Assembly (NCBI RefSeq): GCF_035998295.1
Contig: NZ_DASYHS010000011.1
Location: 1 to 45,661 of the forward strand
Source: DASYHS01 sp035998295
GTDB lineage: Bacteria > Pseudomonadota > Alphaproteobacteria > Azospirillales > Azospirillaceae
Length of the DNA stretch: 45,661 nt
Reading direction: 5' to 3'
How positions within the stretch are numbered: the first letter of the stretch is position 1; each line of letters opens with the position of its first letter. The translations under genes were made by a program, and so were the position numbers. The notes beneath the pieces are model-generated. The model did not search any database. It was given only the letters and a program-made list of their open reading frames with translations, and was not told where the DNA came from. Positions 41,102 through 45,661 of the stretch are shown piece after piece.

Positions 41102-42742
41102 ATGAAGAATGCACTGCTGAACGGCGCCGCCGCCGCCGTCCTCGCGCTGGCGGTAGGCGCTGCCGCCACGCCGGGCGCCCTCGCCCAGGACGCGCCCCGG
41201 CAAGGCGGGGAGATGACCGTCGCCTACAAGGACGACGTCAGCACCCTCGACCCCGCGATCGGCTACGACTGGCAGAACTGGTCGATGATCAAGAGCCTGT
41301 TCGACGGGCTGATGGACTACGAGCCGGGCACCACCGACCTCGTCCCCGACCTGGCCGAGAGCTACGAGGTCTCGCCCGACGGCCGGACCTACACCTTCGT
41401 GCTGCGCCCGGGCGTCAAGTTCCACAACGGCCGCGAGATGACGGCCGAGGACGTGAAGTACTCTCTCGACCGCGTCGTGAACCCCGAGACGCAGAGCCCG
41501 GGCGCCGGCTTCTACGACTCGATCGAAGGCTTCGAGGCGGCGTCCTCCGGCGAGGCCGACGGCCTGTCCGGGATCGAGGTCGTCGACCCCCGCACGCTGC
41601 GCATCTCCCTGTCGCGCCCCGACGCGACCTTCCTGCACAAGATGGCGCTGAACTTCGCCCATGTCGTCCCGCGCGAGGCGGTCGAGGAATGGGGCGCCGA
41701 TTTCGGCCAGCATCCCGTCGGCACCGGCGCCTTCCGCCTCGCGGAATGGACGCTGGGCCAGCGCCTCGTGTTCGAGCGCAACCCCGACTACTACCAGGAA
41801 GGCCTGCCGCGGCTCGACCGCATCACCTTCGAGGTCGGCCAGGAGCCGATCGTCGCCCTGCTGCGCCTGCAGCGCGGCGAGATCGACATCGCCGGCGACG
41901 GCATCCCGCCGGCGAAGTTCCTGGAGGTGACCCGGGACCCGCAATACGCCGAGCTGATCGTGGAGGGCGACCAGCTCCACACCGGCTACGTCACGATGAA
42001 CACCCGCATGCCGCCGTTCGACGACGTGCGCGTCCGCCAAGCCGTCAACATGGCCGTCAACAAGGACCGCATCGTCCGCATCATCAACGGCCGCGCCACG
42101 CCCGCGAACCAGCCGCTGCCGCCGCTGATGCCGGGCTACGACGAGGGCTACGAGGGCTATCCCCACGACCCCGCGCGGGCGAAGGCGCTGCTCGAGGAGG
42201 CCGGGCACGGCGGCGGCTTCACGACCGAGCTGTTCGTCGCCAACACCGATCCCCAGCCGCGCATCGCCCAGGCGATCCAGCAGGACCTCGCCGAGGTCGG
42301 CATCCGGGCCGAGATCAAGTCGCTGGCCCAGGCCAACGTGATCGCGGCCGGCGGCGAGGAGGACCAGGCGCCGCTGATCTGGTCCGGCGGCATGGCCTGG
42401 ATCGCGGACTTCCCCGACCCGTCCAACTTCTGGGGCCCCATCCTCGGCTGCGGCGGCGCCGTCCCCGGCGGCTGGAACTGGAGCTGGTACTGCAACGAGG
42501 ACCTGGACGCCCGCGCGGTCGAGGCGGACAGCATGGCCGACCCGGCCAGGGCCGAGGAGCGGATCGAGGCGTGGCGCTCGATCTTCATCGACGCGATGAA
42601 GGACGCGCCCTGGGTCCCGGTCTTCAACGAGCGGCGCTACACGATCCGCTCCGAGCGCCTGGGCGGCCCCGACGCGATCTTCGTCGACCCCGTCCACATT
42701 CCCGTCCACTACGACCATGTCTGGGCCGAAGATGTGCAGTAA
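41102..42742 (+). CDS. Periplasmic ABC substrate-binding protein, family 5 (peptide/amide type)
   Basis: A 546-residue exported protein. Signal peptide at residues 1-29 (an alanine/leucine core, then ALAQD). The family 5 motifs are GEMTVAYKDDVSTLDPAIGYD, LVPDLAESYEVSPDGRTYTF, HNGREMTAEDVKYSLDRV and GTGAFRLAEW. It delivers substrate to the DppBC-like channel. GGGGAGAC precedes the ATG. It lies between the permeases and the amidase gene, so its ligand is probably an amide or formamide-like compound or a small peptide releasing one. Specificity cannot be read from sequence. Confidence 0.93.
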   Translation: MKNALLNGAAAAVLALAVGAAATPGALAQDAPRQGGEMTVAYKDDVSTLDPAIGYDWQNWSMIKSLFDGLMDYEPGTTDLVPDLAESYEVSPDGRTYTFVLRPGVKFHNGREMTAEDVKYSLDRVVNPETQSPGAGFYDSIEGFEAASSGEADGLSGIEVVDPRTLRISLSRPDATFLHKMALNFAHVVPREAVEEWGADFGQHPVGTGAFRLAEWTLGQRLVFERNPDYYQEGLPRLDRITFEVGQEPIVALLRLQRGEIDIAGDGIPPAKFLEVTRDPQYAELIVEGDQLHTGYVTMNTRMPPFDDVRVRQAVNMAVNKDRIVRIINGRATPANQPLPPLMPGYDEGYEGYPHDPARAKALLEEAGHGGGFTTELFVANTDPQPRIAQAIQQDLAEVGIRAEIKSLAQANVIAAGGEEDQAPLIWSGGMAWIADFPDPSNFWGPILGCGGAVPGGWNWSWYCNEDLDARAVEADSMADPARAEERIEAWRSIFIDAMKDAPWVPVFNERRYTIRSERLGGPDAIFVDPVHIPVHYDHVWAEDVQ

Positions 42743-43676
42743 GACCGACCACACCATCCACGGCGCGCACCATCACTTCGGGTGGGATCGTTCGATCCCG
42801 CCCGTCGCGACCGTCGCGCCGGGCGCCACCCTGGAGTTCGAGTGCCTGGACAGCTCCGGCGGCCAGCTTACGCCGGCCAGCACGGTGGCGGACGTCGCCC
42901 GGCTCGACTTCGGCAGGATCAACCCCGTCACCGGGCCGATCCTCGTCGAGGGGGCCGAGCCGGGCGACGCGCTGAAGGTCACGATCCACCAGTTCAAGCC
43001 GTCGGGCTTCGGCTGGACCGCGAACATCCCGGGCTTCGGGCTGCTCGCGGACCAGTTCGGGGAAGCGGCGCTGCATGTCTGGAAATACGACCCGGCAACG
43101 CTCGCCCCGGCGGCGTTCTCGCCGTTCGGCCGGGTGCCGCTGAAGCCCTTCGCGGGCACGATCGGCCTCGCGCCGGCCGAGCCGGGCCTTCACTCCGTGG
43201 TGCCGCCGCGCCGGGTCGGCGGCAACATGGACATCCGCGACCTCGCCGCCGGGACCGAGCTGTACCTCCCGGTCGAGGTGGCGGGCGCGCTGTTCTCGAT
43301 CGGGGACACGCATGCCGCCCAGGGCGACGGCGAGGTATGCGGCACCGCGATCGAGAGCCCGATGTCGGTCGTCCTCTCGCTCGACCTCGTCAAGGCGGCC
43401 GGGCTGGAGACGCCCCGCTTCACGACCTCGGGGCCGGTGACCCGCCACCTCGACGCCAAGGGCTACGAGGTGACGACCGGCATCGGCGCCGACCTGATGG
43501 AGGCGGCGCGCGGCGCCGTCGCCCGGATGGTCGACCATCTGTGCCGGACCCGGGGCATGGCCGCGGTCGACGCCTACATGCTGTGCTCGGTCTGCGCCGA
43601 CCTGCGCATCAGCGAGATCGTCGACCAGCCGAACTGGGTCGTGTCCTTCTACTTCCCCCGCATCGTGCTGGAATGA
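42732..43676 (+). CDS. Acetamidase/formamidase
   Basis: A 314-residue cytosolic hydrolase of the FmdA/AmdA family, which cuts short aliphatic amides such as formamide or acetamide to ammonia and the acid. The start region DHTIHGAHHHFGWDRSIPPV is the family signature and is likely at the metal or active site. ECLDSSGGQL and VGGNMDIRDLAAGTELYLPV (the GNMD motif) follow, with GDTHAAQGDGEVCG near the middle. The ATG at 42732 overlaps the binding-protein gene by 11 bases; the in-frame ATG at 42717 is also possible. Its stop overlaps the ATPase start by four bases. It is the only metabolic enzyme of the operon and explains the AmiC/AmiR control. Confidence 0.95.
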   Translation: MCSKTDHTIHGAHHHFGWDRSIPPVATVAPGATLEFECLDSSGGQLTPASTVADVARLDFGRINPVTGPILVEGAEPGDALKVTIHQFKPSGFGWTANIPGFGLLADQFGEAALHVWKYDPATLAPAAFSPFGRVPLKPFAGTIGLAPAEPGLHSVVPPRRVGGNMDIRDLAAGTELYLPVEVAGALFSIGDTHAAQGDGEVCGTAIESPMSVVLSLDLVKAAGLETPRFTTSGPVTRHLDAKGYEVTTGIGADLMEAARGAVARMVDHLCRTRGMAAVDAYMLCSVCADLRISEIVDQPNWVVSFYFPRIVLE

Positions 43677-45475
43677 CGGCATCCCGGCGCAAGGTCCTGG
43701 AGGTGCGCGACCTGCGGACGCAGGTCGCGACGCCCGACGGTCCCCGGACCGTCGTCGACGGGCTCGGCTTCGACCTCCACGAGGGGGAGACGCTGTGCAT
43801 CGCGGGCGAGTCCGGCAGCGGCAAGTCCATGACCTCGCTCTCGGTCATGGGCCTGCTGCCCCAGCCCATGGCGCGCGTCGTCGGCGGGCGCGTCCTGCTC
43901 GACGGCCGCGACCTGCTGGCGCTGCCGGAGCGCGAGATGCGCAAGGTGCGCGGCGGCGAGATCGCGATGATCTTCCAGGAGCCGATGACCTCCCTCAACC
44001 CGGTGCTGAGCGTCGGCCGCCAGCTCGCCGAGGCGGTGCTGGCCCACGAGCCGGTCTCCGGGCGCGAGGCGCGGCGCCGCGCCGTCGACGCGCTGTCGGC
44101 CGTACGCATCCCCGAGCCGGAGCGGCGCCTCGACCAGTACCCGCACGAGCTGTCCGGCGGCATGCGCCAGCGCGTCATGATCGCGATGGCGCTCGCCTGC
44201 AATCCCAAGGTCCTGATCGCCGACGAGCCGACGACCGCCCTCGACGTCACGATCCAGGCCCAGATCCTTGAACTGATGCGCGACCTCCAGCGCGAGCGCG
44301 GCACGGCGATCATCCTGATCACCCACGACATGGGCGTGGTCGCCGAGATGGCGGACCGGGTCGTCGTGATGAACGCCGGCCGCATGGTCGAGCACGGCAC
44401 CGTCCTCGACGTCTTCGAGCGGCCGCGCGACCCCTACACGCGCAAGCTGCTGGCGGCCGTCCCCAGGCTGGGCGCGATGCAGGGCACGGACCTGCCGCTG
44501 CGCGGGGCCGACCCCTCGGCCCGGACCGGCCAGGAACCGGTGGTCGAGGTCGAGGACCTGACGGTGCGCTTCGACGTCAAGGGCGGGCTCCTCCAGCGGA
44601 CCGTCCGGCGCGTCCACGCGGTCGAGGGCATCTCCTTCGCGATCCGGCCCGGCGAGACGCTGGCCCTGGTCGGCGAGAGCGGCTGCGGCAAGTCGACGAC
44701 GGGCAAGGCGCTGCTGAACCTCGTCGACTGGAGCGGGAACATCCGCATCTGCGGCCGGGAGACCGCCGGCCTCGGCCGCTCGGGCATGCGGCCGGTCCGC
44801 CGCAACATCCAGATGGTGTTCCAGGACCCCTACGCCTCGCTCGACCCCCGCATGACCGTCGGCGACCTGGTCGCCGAGCCGATGGTGATCCACGGCACCG
44901 CGTCCGGCAGCGAGCTCGCCGGCCGGGTCGAATGGCTGTTCCGCCGCGTCGGCCTCGACCCCGCGCATGCCGCCCGCCACCCGCACGAATTCTCGGGCGG
45001 CCAGCGCCAGCGCATCTGCATCGCCCGCGCATTGGCGTTGTCGCCGCGCGTGATCGTCGCCGACGAGTCGGTCTCCGCGCTCGACGTGTCGGTCCAGGCG
45101 CAGGTGCTCGACCTGATGCAGGAGCTGCAGGACGAGTTCGGCCTGTCCTACCTGTTCATCTCGCACGACATGGCGGTGGTCGAGCAGATCAGCCACCGCG
45201 TCGCCGTGATGTATCTGGGCCAGATCGTGGAGATGGGGCCGCGGCGCGCGGTGTTCGAGACGCCGCGCCACTCCTACACGCGCAAGCTCCTCCAGGCGGT
45301 GCCGATCGCCGACCCGCGGCGCCGGCGCGACACTTTCCGCAAGCTCGTCGGCGAGATCCCGAGCCCGGTGCGCCCCCTCGACTACCGGCCGGTCCATCTC
45401 CGCCTCGAGGACGTCGGCGGCGGCCATCTGGTAGCCCCGGAGGCAGCCGCCTGCAGGGCTCCGAATCCAGGTTAA
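43673..45475 (+). CDS. Tandem ABC ATPase (DppD-DppF fusion), C-terminus altered by IS insertion
   Basis: A 600-residue protein with two complete ATPase domains. Domain 1 (about 5-280) has Walker A GESGSGKS, signature LSGGMRQR and Walker B VLIADEP. Domain 2 (about 290-580) has GESGCGKS, FSGGQRQR and VIVADES. Each is followed by the oligopeptide-type C-terminal region (RDPYTRKLLAAVP, RHSYTRKLLQAVP). It powers the permeases encoded upstream. The last codons, from CAGGGCTCC at 45454 on, belong to an insertion sequence and supply the TAA stop. Native sequence ends at about LVAPEAAAC, close to the normal end of such proteins, so function is probably kept. Confidence 0.93.
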   Translation: MTASRRKVLEVRDLRTQVATPDGPRTVVDGLGFDLHEGETLCIAGESGSGKSMTSLSVMGLLPQPMARVVGGRVLLDGRDLLALPEREMRKVRGGEIAMIFQEPMTSLNPVLSVGRQLAEAVLAHEPVSGREARRRAVDALSAVRIPEPERRLDQYPHELSGGMRQRVMIAMALACNPKVLIADEPTTALDVTIQAQILELMRDLQRERGTAIILITHDMGVVAEMADRVVVMNAGRMVEHGTVLDVFERPRDPYTRKLLAAVPRLGAMQGTDLPLRGADPSARTGQEPVVEVEDLTVRFDVKGGLLQRTVRRVHAVEGISFAIRPGETLALVGESGCGKSTTGKALLNLVDWSGNIRICGRETAGLGRSGMRPVRRNIQMVFQDPYASLDPRMTVGDLVAEPMVIHGTASGSELAGRVEWLFRRVGLDPAHAARHPHEFSGGQRQRICIARALALSPRVIVADESVSALDVSVQAQVLDLMQELQDEFGLSYLFISHDMAVVEQISHRVAVMYLGQIVEMGPRRAVFETPRHSYTRKLLQAVPIADPRRRRDTFRKLVGEIPSPVRPLDYRPVHLRLEDVGGGHLVAPEAAACRAPNPG

Positions 45476-45661
45476 CGCGAAGAGAAGCCGAGGATTGAAG
45501 CGAGGTATCGGCCGTCCCATCCAGCGACCTTTCTCCTGAGCTTGATGGATTTTTTGTCGGCGACGGCGCGGACGAGGTTGATGGCGAAGTGTCGGACGAC
45601 GGCCATGTTTCTGGCGCCGTGGCCGGTTCGCAATCGGGCCTGGTCGTCGCCGAAGACGACA
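45454..45661 (-). mobile_element. ISAs1-family insertion sequence, 3' end (right edge of window)
   Basis: The element begins at CAGGGCTCCGAATCCAGGTT (45454) and runs off the window. Its first 24 bases match the inverted end at 139 in 20 positions. The transposase stop codon lies inside this terminal repeat, a compact arrangement. The insertion sits at the very end of the amide-operon ATPase gene. Confidence 0.85.
45472..45661 (-). CDS. ISAs1-family transposase, C-terminal fragment
   Basis: The last 62 residues are visible. They include DDQARLRTGHGARNMAVVRH, FAINLVRAVADKKSIKLRRK and AGWDGRYLASIL, the characteristic end of ISAs1-type DDE transposases (ENxxRxRxGxxxxNMAxxRHxALNLL, then KRxxAGWDxxYL). 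The remainder lies beyond the window, so intactness cannot be judged. The stop TAA is at 45474-45472. Confidence 0.88.
   Translation of the reverse strand, partial: VVFGDDQARLRTGHGARNMAVVRHFAINLVRAVADKKSIKLRRKVAGWDGRYLASILGFSSR

Noticed and set aside
1..45661. CRISPR arrays, tRNA and rRNA genes
   Set aside because: No regularly spaced repeats, cloverleaf-like sequences or ribosomal RNA motifs were found on reading through the window.

Overview
The window is about 70% GC, densely coded, and reads as an alphaproteobacterial chromosome segment. The PhyR-type response regulator, HisKA_2 (HWE-like) kinases, short Psd plus PssA pair and eukaryote-like NADP isocitrate dehydrogenase all fit Alphaproteobacteria, perhaps Rhodospirillales or Geminicoccales; the order is a guess. 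Both edges lie inside insertion-sequence ends. Positions 1-139 and 45454-45661 start with matching terminal repeats (CAGGGCT..., 20 of 24 positions identical), and the right one carries the C-terminus of an ISAs1-type transposase. The window therefore looks like a contig or island bounded by copies of one IS family. The left copy cuts off an exonuclease gene and the right copy replaces the last codons of an ABC ATPase gene.

Layout. 0.1-2.4 kb: truncated exonuclease, class III CoA-transferase, secreted CHAP protein. 2.7-7.6 kb: a four-cluster ferredoxin-like protein, a glycosyltransferase, and a DUF6352-like/biotin-lipoate-ligase-like pair. 7.6-8.1 kb: YccF-like membrane protein. 8.1-12.8 kb (minus strand): a six-gene signalling operon, phyR-rsbR-rsbS-rsbT-(RsbT+SpoIIE phosphatase)-(RsbT-like+HisKA_2 kinase). 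13.0-15.5 kb: TAXI solute-binding protein directly followed by a membrane histidine kinase. 15.6-20.7 kb: a multi-PAS HisKA_2 kinase, a YiiX-like protein without its cysteine, and a PAS hybrid-free histidine kinase. 20.9-23.0 kb: an SDR lacking its catalytic lysine and three small unknown proteins. 23.0-28.7 kb: PadR repressor with palindromic operators, RND adaptor and pump, YetF-like protein. 28.6-30.8 kb: phospholipid genes (psd, pssA, CDP-alcohol phosphotransferase). 31-37.4 kb: unknown protein, LysM protein, LOG-family protein, icd, gldA-like dehydrogenase, MFS transporter. 37.35-45.5 kb: amide-responsive operon.

Two regions stand out. First, the phyR-rsb operon places a stressosome-type partner-switching set (RsbR, RsbS, RsbT, RsbX-like phosphatase) in one transcript with the alphaproteobacterial general-stress regulator PhyR and a HisKA_2 kinase of the class that phosphorylates PhyR. 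The kinase carries an RsbT-like ATPase domain at its N-terminus, which offers a direct physical route from stressosome to PhyR. Second, the amide operon opens with a leader RNA that reads as a textbook ANTAR antitermination site: promoter, two adjacent hexaloop hairpins, and an intrinsic terminator overlapping the second hairpin. It is followed by amiC-like sensor, amiR-like ANTAR antiterminator, two DppBC-like permeases, a peptide-type binding protein, an acetamidase/formamidase and a double ABC ATPase.

I saw no tRNA, rRNA or CRISPR array. No gene-free stretch exceeds 300 bases; the larger gaps (2416-2687, 12800-13025, 23002-23238, 32546-32756) are described through the sites found in them.
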